The position numbers were made by a program, and so were the translations under genes. Positions 25,386-37,489 of a stretch of DNA of 64,000 bases are shown here, piece after piece (the stretch's first letter is position 1; each line of letters starts with the position of its first letter). Source of the DNA: Echinometra lucunter (taxonomy: Eukaryota; Echinodermata; Echinoidea; Camarodonta; Echinometridae); assembly GCA_029962745.1 (NCBI GenBank), contig CM057165.1, forward strand, positions 25,031,882-25,095,881, in the 5' to 3' direction. A model generated the notes under the pieces. It searched no databases, was not told where the DNA came from, and worked only from the letters and a program-made list of their open reading frames with translations.

Positions 25386-25720
25386 GGAGTTAATAATAAT
25401 AATAATAATAATACATAGGATTTATATAGCGTCTTTTCCATTTTGATTAAATGCTCAAGGCGCTTTTAAAAAAAAAATTAAAAAAAAAAAAAAAAATGTC
25501 TGTCTTCAAACCTAGTACCTGCTTAGTTTAAACAAATGGGATTTCAGGTTGCCCTTGAAGGAAGTTAAGGAGTTTGCATTCCTCAGCTCCTGTGGGAGTG
25601 AATTCCACAGGGCTGGTCTGGCATGAGCGAATGCTCGATCCCCCCAGGATTTCTTTGATAGTGGGATATGTAAAAGGCCAGATTGGGATGAACGAAGAGT
25701 ACGTGTAAGTGTAATAATGT
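25386..25720 (-). mobile_element. SINE-like fragment with (AAT)n tail
   Basis: An (AAT)n run at 25391-25412 is followed by AGGATTTATATAGCGTC and then CTCAAGGCGCTTTT. This phrase also begins the SINE at 53553. An A-rich insertion follows, and then a segment with GGGAGTGAATTCCACAGGGC. No tRNA-like head is seen, so this is a partial or related element. Confidence 0.5.
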
Positions 25721-26243
25721 AATATAATTATGATGATGTTGATTGCTATGATGTTGATGATGATAATGATGTTTCATATGCTGATAGAAGGAATTTTATA
25801 TTTTTTGGCATCAAACTGTACAATACTTATTGAATAGCAATCGATACAGATCTTTCCACGTATTGATTGCAAGATTTCATTTTTAGACTAGTGAAAGTGG
25901 TGATGGTTTTGGAAGTATTTTGTGCAATATTTTGGTGAGAAGAAAAGTGGCACTAATGCATACTTCTATTAAATATTATAAATAACCTCACTTTACTTCT
26001 GTTCAGTAGTAGATGGATTGGATATGAACACAATCTGTTTTCATAGAGCCTTGATATCTGATGACGAACTGCCAGTCATTACAAGGTCTAGCCTCCCTGG
26101 TGTAAGCATCCTTGAGTGTTGTGTCCTGCATTTTTGAGATGGACAAAATTGATCTAAATTATGCATAATCCTCAAGCATGCAGTATAGATGCACACAAAA
26201 TTGCAAACACCCTGTAGCTCCCCAGTCGTTATTACGGTCTAGT

Positions 26244-26378
26244 ATTTCTATGCAGTAAGGGAAATACTATGCAGTAAGGGAAATACTATGCAGTAAGGGA
26301 AATACTATGCAGTAAGGGAAATACTATGCAGTAAGGGAAATACTATGCAGTAAGGGAAATACTATGCAGTAAGGGAAA
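26244..26378 (+). repeat. 19-base tandem repeat, 7 copies
   Basis: The unit TATGCAGTAAGGGAAATAC starts every 19 bases from 26250 to 26364. Copies are essentially identical. Confidence 0.95.
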
Positions 26379-26384
26379 AAAACT

Positions 26385-26595
26385 CTCTTTCTCCATCTCC
26401 ACTTTCTCCCTTTCTCTTCCTCTTGCCTCTCTATCTCTCTTTTTTCTCTCTCTCTTGCTCTCTTTTCTTTTTCTCTCTTCTTTGTCTCCCTCTCTTCTTT
26501 GTCTCCCTCTTTCTCCCTCTCCTCTTTTCCCTCTCTGTCTCCTTTCCCTTTGCCTCTTTCTTCCTTCCCCTATCTTTTATTTCTCTCCCCCTCAT
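26385..26595 (+). repeat. Pyrimidine-rich (CT/CTTT) tract
   Basis: About 200 bases of almost pure C and T. The open frame here encodes only Ser/Leu/Phe/Pro and is not a gene. Confidence 0.9.
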
Positions 26596-26599
26596 AATT

Positions 26600-27500
26600 A
26601 TAAGATCATGTAGAATTATTTCTTGTGATTTAAAACATTGTTTGAAATATCTAATACAATCACATTAAAACAAATATTACAGGTTAAAAAGCTTAGTTTC
26701 TAATGTGTACTTGTAGGCCTATAATGTGAACATGTTCTATTGGAGTAATACATGTATATCATCATTTGAGGCCATTTACACTGTAACTAATATGATGTAA
26801 TATAGATTTTCGGAATATGAAACATGGACTTCAAATGAATATATTTAATATCTGCAGTTTTATGTAATGATAGTCAAGTTAATGGGTATGAGACATATTA
26901 ATCATTCTTCCGGTTTATGTGTGATGTATCACATTCCTTATTTTTTTCCTTTTTTTCCCATTTCTTAAATTGTTGACTGTTTATTTGAATTCATACTCAT
27001 TCTGACATGTTATTTCTCATAGATACTGATATATTTTTTTTTTTGGTGGTTATTTTATTCTTTGAAATTCATTTGAAATAATAAAAAAAACCAACCCAAT
27101 GAATTGCATTCAAGTTCATAATGATATCATGACATCATTGGTAGTGAATACAGTTTGAATAGTTTTGCTTTTGTTGTGTGTTCGGGGTTACTTACATCAG
27201 GAAGCCATAAGATATTCCCTTTGATTGATTTCATAGGTAATATGACAGCATTGTGTATTTGAATAGACTCAAATATGCAAAAGCTGTTCTTAATCACCCC
27301 TTTGTATAAAAAAGTCAGTTTTATTTTGATGAATATAAATGTATGAATCATTCATTTTGAATCTCCTTTAGTCACTGTTCTATTCTTGTTCACAATGATT
27401 TAGTGGGATTCAACAGATTTCTCATTCTTTCTTTTTCTTTCTTTCCTGGTTTCTGTTCATAGAATCTGGGCTTTGTTTGATAAAACCTAGAGGAAGGCCA
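26600..27500. other. No recognisable gene
   Basis: AT-rich DNA upstream of the presumed DDR 5' region. Nothing stands out. Confidence 0.45.
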
Positions 27501-27639
27501 CCAAATCTTCAAACAACTAGTCTATCAAGTCTTCTTTATTAATGCATGGAGCTTCTCAACAATACAACCTCAACCCACTCAATGAGTGATATCCCTGTTT
27601 GCTGACTGGTGACTTGATAACCTCATTGTGTCAAGCCTT

Positions 27640-28630
27640 TTCGGATCAGCCTATGCAGCTAATGGGGGAGAAAGGATCACCAGTCACTACTCAAGTAGCT
27701 ATTAGCTGTGCAGTGTAACGTTGGAGAACAAGACAGAGAGAACAAGAGAGCTTGCTGGGTGATGACACTACACGCACTCCGTCGATGCTACGTGGAGTAA
27801 ATAACAGCAAAGTGTGTGGAGCTGCTTCGTGTGTGTGAGTGTATATGCATCATTGAATAGCAGCAGCAGACGACTCTCTGCACCCCAACGCATCTATCTA
27901 TTCGTACACTGACAATTTTAATGTGCATCAAGGCTGGTTGCCCTTCTGCCTTTGAATTGCTCACAGTTGTAGCACAAGATGCAGAATGGTCACCGTCATG
28001 TAATCGCTCTTACAAGTTGGCCCGGGTTTATGCATCCACCGTCTGTGACGAGATGCACAAGTGGTGATGGTTTTTCAGACCGTGCCTTGAAATTGTGAAT
28101 GATCTGATGTGTATGGACATTCCTTCACAGTATACTCAGATATACTCCTGCTTTATGCTGAAAAATAAGAACGTGTGATGATCTCAAGGTATTGAAAAAA
28201 AAAGGTCTGGTGTGCATCACATTAGGAATATCATGGATTTATCATGGATATAAATGACATCCAAAGGACAAGCTGAGGAATTCCAGCAAGCAACGTCAGG
28301 ATTTGATATCTTCTGCATATCCATCTAAAGCTGAAATATTCTGGATTGGCTTTTACACCTTTTTGCACTGTCACAAGGTCACATCTTTATTTACTTAACA
28401 TCAAATGACCTTGTGGCAGAAAGCTTGTAATTCATCAGAGTGCAAGAGTCAAAGCCATAATATTTTGATAATCTCTACACATCTCTCCCAACTGATCTGC
28501 CTGTAACAGAGCTGACTGAACCTTGGATGGTTTATTCAGTGAAGGAAATATTTATATTTATGTGAGTGCTTCTCTTGAGGTCACTGTGGAACGCTTTCTG
28601 GAGGGAGGAAACAGGTAGATTTCAGGGAAA
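27640..28630 (+). promoter_or_regulatory. Probable 5' leader / promoter-proximal region of DDR
   Basis: This kilobase before the DDR start codon is less AT-rich than the DNA upstream, has scattered CpG and no repeats, and carries no strong splice acceptor close to the ATG. I infer that it includes the 5' untranslated exon and perhaps the promoter. No TATA box or start site can be assigned. It contains several upstream ATGs with short frames, so either the leader is spliced or the true start of transcription lies well inside it. Confidence 0.35.
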
Positions 28631-28718
28631 ATGGATCGTGTCCACACATTATCAGTACTACTATTCCTGATTGTAACAGTACTTTATTTACCATCAGTGG
28701 AGCCATCAATAGATTTAA
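28631..28718 (+). CDS. DDR: DDR exon 1: signal peptide
   Basis: ATG in a good context (A at -3, G at +4). It encodes residues 1-29: a short charged start (MDRVH), a hydrophobic core LLFLIVTVLYL, then a polar region, so it is a secretory signal. The donor is GTAAGT at 28719. The exon ends after the first base of codon 30 (phase 1). It joins in frame to the CRYPLGM exon more than 10 kb away. Confidence 0.85.
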
Positions 28719-31700
28719 GTAAGTATTTTGATATTTTTTCATATGTCAGGCTTCATTTCATTTTTCTTTACCTTGGTATTTTTGTCCTCTACCTATGTGT
28801 TACAAAGACCTGCTTGTAGGAAACATCTATCTGAGAGGCAGTGAGCTTTGCATTTTATCAACCGTCATTCGGGTAATATTGAAATTTTGCAAATATGAAG
28901 AATTCAAAGACAAATTTTGCAAATCAAAAGACATGAATGATTTGTTTCTCTTCCTTTACATGTGCAATACTTCCTTTTTCTTCATCGATGTCTTTCCCTT
29001 CTTTCCTTTGTTTTTCTCCTTTTCTTCCTTGAAACATATTTTCCACACTTTCCCACGCCTATTGCTTCACTTTTCTCTATTCCTCTTTCTCTCACACACT
29101 CTCTCTTTCTCAACAGTACCTGGGCTCTATTCCAAGTTAGGAAATCTACATGTACCTACATTCAACGTAAAGCTTGCATGAAATTTAGCCAAAAATCTCA
29201 AATCCCACCCTATGGATATTTTCTGTATAAGTTTTGTTCAACTTCTACTTCTTGAACTGGGGCCATATTTCCTTAATGGCTTCTTGATGCATATTTTGGC
29301 AAGATCACACACAGGATGTACATTGTAGGTATGATCCAAATAGTGTTCATTTGAGCCTTTTAGGTTGGGAATATTTAGAGTAAGCTGATTTCATTACCTT
29401 AGTTGTACTTCCCTTTCCGAAGATAAGATTTTATTCAGAGATTGGCATGTCATATCTTCAAAGTGGCATAAATTATGATACTTTGATAGGTTATGTTTAG
29501 ACCGATGTAGATGTGTTTGATGTGTGACTTCAACACAAAAGTTGAAAAAGATGTTGAAAGAACAACTATATACAATGGAAATGATTAGCAAATTGAAACT
29601 CAGGGTATCAAACATTGAGAAAAGATTAAAAATCAGTTTTTTCTTTTGTAGATAAAAATGTTGGGACAAGTAGATAATATTTTTTTTCAAGTAGTGGGGT
29701 TTATATATCATGGAATAATATTTATTGCTGTGAGAAATTTGTGTTCATGTTCTTACAATTTAGAACTGACATAGACATTCTTTTTTTTTAAAATTTAGTT
29801 TTAGTTTTAGTTTTTTCTTTGTTTTGTTTGTTTTGTTTTATTGTGTTTTGTTTTGTCTTGTTTTTATTTTATCATTATTATTATTATTTTTTTTTTTTTG
29901 GGGGGGGGAGACATCGCTGGTACTGTAATTGAGAGAATTGAGAGAAAAACTTGTGCAGTACATGTACATGTCACTCATACCCATGGTTCTCGCCAGTACA
30001 TAACACCCATGGTTCCAATACCATGCGTAAAGGGTTTCAGACAAGGAAGAACCATGTGTGCAATTGCTGCACCATGCGTGGCAACAAGGGTGAAAAAAAT
30101 ATTGGAGTATATATTCCTAACAATCATAAATGTCACAGATTGTTTTGCTTCTTGGCAATGTATTTTTACTTTTATACCATTAGTAGACAACTCCTGCTTA
30201 CCAAGAAGTATTTTTCATCCTTTTACTGTAGCATATACTGCCGCCACACCTAACTTTAGGTGTTATTCCGTAAAACTTCCGAAACTTCCACGCTTTGCGC
30301 AGAGTGGGAACCGTGTGTGGATTTTTTTCTAGTGAGAACCCTGCTCATACCTATCGTCCAACATTAATGAATTTATGTGTGCATCCCCAGTATGAACTTT
30401 ACACCTCATTAGTTCCAAACTCTAGACACTCCTGTCCTAGAAATTTATTTTTCCTAGAGTGCATGGATACGGATAGGCCCTCATGATTTATGTGTGAGTC
30501 AATAGAGTTAAGTGTTGCATCGAAATGTCATGATGTTGTTCCCTTGAAAGTGAATTTATAAAGGGCAAGTTTAAAGGCATTGGTTAACTTTGTGAGTTGC
30601 TGATTTAAAAAATTCTCAAACTAAGATGAAACATGTGTATGAGTATTTGTACTAAAAAAACCCTGAAACCAAACATAATTTGGAATGAAAAAGTGTAAGT
30701 TAGACGCAAACGGCAATTTTATTATCCTTCGTCTCACGAGACAATCACTAAGAGGACCACTTTGCTTGAATTTGAAAATGCCATTATGTGCCTCCCGCCG
30801 CGTGATACGCCAATACACACAGTACGGTACGGTGAGTCATACGTGCATGCGCACTCCTTATGTCTATTCTGTGCAACCGACCCTCGTATATTTTTCAAAC
30901 ATTGGTTCACATTTTTGATATTTAAAAATACTTCCTGTGGATATTATACTTTGAAACTTTTAGACTGGTATTTTTACATTATAACCCTTATGTTTATCCC
31001 ATTTTCAAGTAACAAAACAAGATTTGTTTAAATCATAACAATGTTAACCAATGCCTTTAAGTTTATTGTGCAGGTAATTAATATTTTGCATGGTCTACCA
31101 CTACCAGTAGTATTTACCCGGATGTCATCTACACCTGTATATCTAGGCAGAAGACAGAAAGTGATATTTTCAGCTGAGTTTCACAAATTGAATAAAAACA
31201 GGAGAAACAATCCGAGAAAATGAGGGGTTCAAGCACTGCTTTTCACAGGATCCCTCCATTTCCACAGAATTCAATACTTTTCTTCTGAAGATCCATGTTT
31301 GTGTATTTACAGGTACTTGTAAAGGAAAAAAGAAAGAAAATAAAAAACAAAAAAGCCCCCCAATATCTTCATCTACCCTGTATGATATGATTACCCTTAA
31401 AGACATTGGTTAACATTGTTATGATTTTAAAAAATCTTGTTTTGTTACTTGAAAATGGGATAAACATAAGGGTTATAGTGTAAAAATACCAGTCTGAAAG
31501 TTTCAAAGTATAATATCCACAGGAAGTATTTTTAAATATAAAAAATGTGAACCAATGTTTGAAAAATATACGAGGGTCGGTTGCACAGAATAGACATAAG
31601 GAGTGCGCATGCGCGTATGCCGTACTGTGTTTATTGGCGTATCACGCGGCAGGAGGCACATAATGGCATTTTCAAATTCAAGCAAAGTGGTCCTCTTAGT

Positions 31701-34700
31701 GGTTGTCTCATGAGACGAAGGATAATAAAATCACTGTTTGCGTCTAACTTAGACTTTTTCATTCCAAATTATGGTTGGTTTCAGGGGTTTTGAGTACAAA
31801 TACAAGTACTCATACACATGTTTCATCTTACATGTAGTTTGAGAATTTTTTAAATCAGCTACTCACAAAGTTAGCCAATGCCTTTAAACAAACTCCTGTT
31901 AGAAATGCGAACCAATAGTGACCTTCTTGCTCTCAGTGCTCACTGCTCAGACAGTATGATGATAATAGTGTGTTACCATTACTCTGAAAGCAGCTGTTTG
32001 GATGATTTAGGAATTTAGTAGCAATTTCAAGCAATATTTTAAGCCCATTTACTGTGCATGCAATATGCACAATTTTCAGCATGTGCAAGTACAGTATCTC
32101 TTGTAAATTGAATACATGTATGTAATTGTAATATCAGTAAGCTTTCCATTATGTATGTACACTGTAGGCGCTACCATGGACAGTATTTCGCTCGTAATCC
32201 ATGGCACTACTGTAGGCCTAGCCATTGTGATTTGTGAATTCAAATGTTTTAGGAATGCAACTCTTTTGCAACAGCTGTAAAAAGGTTCCAATTCCTGCAT
32301 GCACTGTATGTTAGCCAAGAATATGGGAGCACTAAATATTAATTTAGAACAATCTTTAATGATAAATACAGCCATTCATACAGTGTCTTGATTTGGAAAT
32401 TGAAGGTCACTAACTTTGAGATGAAAATTGTCAAAATATGATAATGGATAATAGTTGGCAGTTGATCTACATAATAAACAAATGTGATTTAAAAAGAACT
32501 TGCAAAATTTACACGGGACCCCCACATTTCTTTAAGTGTACATGTATTGCCAGTGTGTTTAGTGTTCAGTAATCAGTTCTCAGATCAAAACAAATTGGCC
32601 TAATGACTTGGAATTCTGGTATGTAATGAAAGCCCATTGTTTACCAAGAGGCCTGTTGGTGATTGCTGGCCAAGTTTCATCCTGTTCTTCAGCCACAGAG
32701 CTCCTTTTAGTGAAGTGGGGGTGTGCAAATATGGCCTCATCATTAGGAAGAGGACTGAGAAATTAATGGATTGCATTCTGGCCTACTTGCACAATGCTAA
32801 AAGAATGAAAATTACAAGCTTTGTCTGATTTTTATTTTTATTTTTATTTTTTAAATATTTATTTATACACTAGTGAGTGTACCTCTCTTTGTGCTAACCC
32901 ATATAACCCACAAAACTATTTTCCCTGAAATAGAAATCTTAATCTAAAAGAGTTAGGGATTATGATAAATTGCAATAAACATATGAAATCACAATACCTT
33001 GAGCTTTATATACATTTAATCTTGAAACAGTATCACTGTTGAGAATTAGAAGTCTGATTTGGTTACCCAAATACTTTGCTGGTTAGTCATGTCATGAACA
33101 TTACTTCTTGTTAGATTGTAAAGGAATAAAAGTCTTGAAGATTAAAGAGGGGTGGGACAAATAAAATATATATATTTCCTTCATCATTATCCAAGCGTAA
33201 GAGGTGTAGAGGTGTTGTGGCTCAGTGGATAAGTCCCCGGACTGTGAACCACGAGATCCGGGGTTCGAATCCCACCATGGCACCAATGTCCTTTGGCAAG
33301 ACATTAATCTACATTTGCCACTCTCCACCCAGGTGTAAATGGGTACTGGCAGGAAGGAATTCCTTGAAAGCTGTGAGCACTGTAATTGGTAGCCTAGCTG
33401 AGCCGGGTAATATTGGAGCGCCTTGAGCACCTTGTTTGGTGGATATGTGCTCTGTACAAATATCCAATATTATTATTATAAAAAATTTCTTTCTTTAGTA
33501 TGACAAATACATGTATATTTTGGTTCTTTTATTCCTGTACAGTAAGTAGCCTTTATAATGTATGTATTTAGATTTCAAGTACTCTTAAAATTCATACTCA
33601 AATTTGGACTGTTGACATGCCCTACACAAAAGACAGTCTCATGAAAATACTGCTCAGTGTTCTAAAGAAAGAAAAGTATTTTTTCCCCCTCTGTAATGTA
33701 CTCCTGCTCTAGAATTTTACAAATTCCAGTTATTTACAATTTTTTGGTTTGTTGGGTTCGTTGACCACATGGACATGGCTCTTGGGGTCTCAATATGTAG
33801 GAGTTCTTGGAACAGAACACCACACATTCATCCCAAGAGCACACTTTCCTTTTTTAATCTTTTTTTTTTTTTGCTTGAAGTTGAAGAATGTTTTTGCAAC
33901 CACAGCATACATGTATTTTATCTGGCCATATGCATTTTTTCTGGTTTTATGTGCCAATTTTATTAGATGTGTAGGTGGGTTTTTTTTCTTCTTATAATCT
34001 TCTGCAGTTCACGAAAGTTTATATACCTCCTGCAGAGAATTTCTTGGAATTATTTGTAAATAGTTAACAGCTTGTAGATATATGGGTCAAAAGTTTTTTA
34101 TGACAAGCATCAATGTATAGTGTTTTTGAGGTAAGTGTACACATGTATTAAAGACCTATCACTTTCTCGCTTTCAAGCCATAGAATTCAAGATTATGCTT
34201 CTGTACTTCAATGATTTGTTTTATTTCCTACCATTTTTTTTTTTATTGGTATAAAAGTGTATCAAGAAATACTTCATCCAAAATGGTGAGGCCTTTTACA
34301 CTGTTACATTATTGTTTTCTTGTTCTGAATCTCCAAAAGAAAAAGAATGCTTTGTTAATTTTAACCCATTGAGCCCTATGCCTGAGATAACTCTGGCTAG
34401 GGTCTATGGGAAATATGTATTATACTGAAATCAAATCGTGTTCATTGGGTTTATAACATCATAGGCTTTTCCTTTGAACTATCCTTGCTCTCCTACAAAA
34501 AAAAGCAAACAAAAAAAGAAAGGTTTGTTTCATTTACATGATTGATACAGTGCATCTTTGCACTTTTCTTCTACCACATGCACACATTTAGAAAAATATG
34601 CATAATAAAAATATGCATGTGTTTGGAGGCAAAGCGCCTGCAGTGCAATCTCATCCCATTCATATGATTAATGCAGTAGATCTGATGATGTACTCTAGAA

Positions 34701-37443
34701 GGCACCCCTGAAGTAGACAACGATATTTAGATGAGGGTTAACATCTGTCATCATATTGTCACCCTGTGAACGTACTTGGGAGGAGAAGGGCCCTTTACTT
34801 ATTCCAAATGGTTGCGATCCATCACAACCACCGAGGTGTATTATTGAAATGGGAGAACCAGAAATGAATTTCATGGCCCAGGCCATGATGATCAATTTCT
34901 CACCTTGAGTGTAATGATAAATAATTACATTTTGTTGCCTTTAAAATAAAAAAAATCAGTTTTGATGAAAAACATGAGAGATACCCGAGATTAAGGAAGA
35001 AAGATAAAGAGCTTGAAAGTTCATTGGGCAAAGTTAGCAAGCACCAGACGTCATTACAAGACTCATTTATTCCCAGACAATACAAAAGAATGGGATAATA
35101 AAACCACTGGTATGGATAAACACTTGGGCAGATGGAACGNNNNNNNNNNNNNNNNNNNNNNNNNNNNNNNNNNNNNNNNNNNNNNNNNNNNNNNNNNNNN
35201 NNNNNNNNNNNNNNNNNNNNNNNNNNNNNNNNNNNNNNNNNNNNNNNNNNNNNNNNNNNNNNNNNNNNNNNNNNNNNNNNNNNNNNNNNNNNNNNNNNNN
35301 NNNNNNNNNNNNNNNNNNNNNNNNNNNNNNNNNNNNNNNNNNNNNNNNNNNNNNNNNNNNNNNNNNNNNNNNNNNNNNNNNNNNNNNNNNNNNNNNNNNN
35401 NNNNNNNNNNNNNNNNNNNNNNNNNNNNNNNNNNNNNNNNNNNNNNNNNNNNNNNNNNNNNNNNNNNNNNNNNNNNNNNNNNNNNNNNNNNNNNNNNNNN
35501 NNNNNNNNNNNNNNNNNNNNNNNNNNNNNNNNNNNNNNNNNNNNNNNNNNNNNNNNNNNNNNNNNNNNNNNNNNNNNNNNNNNNNNNNNNNNNNNNNNNN
35601 NNNNNNNNNNNNNNNNNNNNNNNNNNNNNNNNNNNNNNNTTTTCCATAACAGACGCAAATGGATAGGGATTTCCTGGCCTGATGACATGCTGGTATGTGA
35701 AGAAAAGAAAAAGATGCCTGGAGTTGGTATCAGGAGGGCATCTATTCCGCAATCAGTTTTGTCGTGGTGATGCACTCTAAGATGAGATGATATGCCTCTG
35801 ATGGGATTCTTGAGTTCAGATTTTATCAGAGGGATAATTTCGGAAGTGAAATTGATGGCTAAAAATATGGAATGAGGTCATTTGACAATATCTGCTCGAT
35901 TATGGTCCAATCGCTCAAATGCACTCAAGTAAAATTAATTTCCCCATCTTCCCTCTCTCTTCTTTTCTTGTGTTCACTTTTTCTGATAAATTTCTTTCTC
36001 TGTCTGCTAAGTTTCCTTATGCAACCTGTTTTTCCACTGATATGCTGTTCAAAAGTTCGCTTTTATTTATCTCCCATTACAGCCTGTGTGTTACATTCTT
36101 ATATCTTCCCATGTCTTTGATTAAACATGCCCTTTTCACCCACATTATGATATTCCCCTCAGCCAATATTAATGACTCAGTCATTAGCCTACTAGATTTA
36201 TGGTTGTCTTGCACCCTGTACCTAAATATTTGAATAGATTGTCATTTTGCAAATGTGATGTGATGGGGAATTTTGTTCATTTCTGAGCTGACGATGGGAA
36301 TAGCCGTTGGCATGAGTCATCAAGTAGGAGAAGCCGATGATAAAAGATGCATGTTGTTGAAATCATTGGGGGGAAATTTAGAATACTGTAAAGGCATATT
36401 GATAGCATCGTCTAGCAAGCAATCTAACTGAGATGGGAGTATGTTTGGGTCCCACGATTCATATTGCACTTGTGAATGGATGAAGTCCAGGTCCCACTAT
36501 AAAAGTATCTTAACATACAATCATGTCTTGCTCTCTCTCTCTCTTTCCTCCTTTCTCTTCCTCTCCCTTCCACCATCTTCCTCCCCTCCATCAATTTGTC
36601 CTTTTTTCTGTTTTGTCTTTGTATATCTCCTTTATTTCTCTTATTACTTGTCACCTTTCCCCACTTGATTTGCCTCTTCATTTGCCAATTTTGTACATGT
36701 ACCAGTATCTTATGTCATCTTTTTGTTGTCTCTGTTGTTGTTGTTGTGGTGGTGGTAAGTGGTGGTGCATCGACAAACTTGTGTCCTGTGCACCAGGCAC
36801 TATACAGAAATTCTTCAGGTCTACTCCAGTAAAATTTCCTCCAATTTCTTTAAAATAAAAACTCTATATATTACTGGTTCTTGCTTAATAATAAAGAAAG
36901 TGAATTAAGTCCCTAAACTCATAGGAATCCTATACTGAGAGAAGTGTGTATTATCAGTAATTAATATGTACACGTAGTCTAGACTTTCATTCTCGTGTCT
37001 CTAATGTATGTTAGGATATGATCATAGGTTTTTTGTCTTCCATGTGTGAGTGTTTATGTACATGCATGGTTCTCGCCAGTACATAACACCCATGGTTCCA
37101 ATACCATGCGTAAAGGATTTCAGACAAGGAAGAACCATGTGTGAAATTGCTGCACCATGCGTGGCAACAAGGGTAAAAAAATATTGGAGTATATATTCCT
37201 AACAATAATGATAATGTCACAGATTGTTTTGCTTTTTGGCAATGTATTTTTACTTTTATGCCATTACCGGTAGTAGACAACTCCTGCTTACCAAGAAGTA
37301 TTTTTCATCCTTTTACTATAGCATTTACTGCCGCCACACCTAACTTTGGGTGTTATTCCGTAAAACTTCTGAAACTTTCACGCTTTGCGCAGAGTGGGAA
37401 CCGTGTGTGGATTTTTTTCTAGTGAGAACCCTGTGTACATGTA

Positions 37444-37489
<46 letters not shown>

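Noticed and set aside
33211..33285. Possible functional tRNA gene
   Set aside because: Box A and box B are present, but the anticodon and T arms do not pair and a SINE body with an (ATT)n tail follows.
34900..35775. Long open frames crossing 35140-35639
   Set aside because: They run through unknown bases and carry no real sequence.
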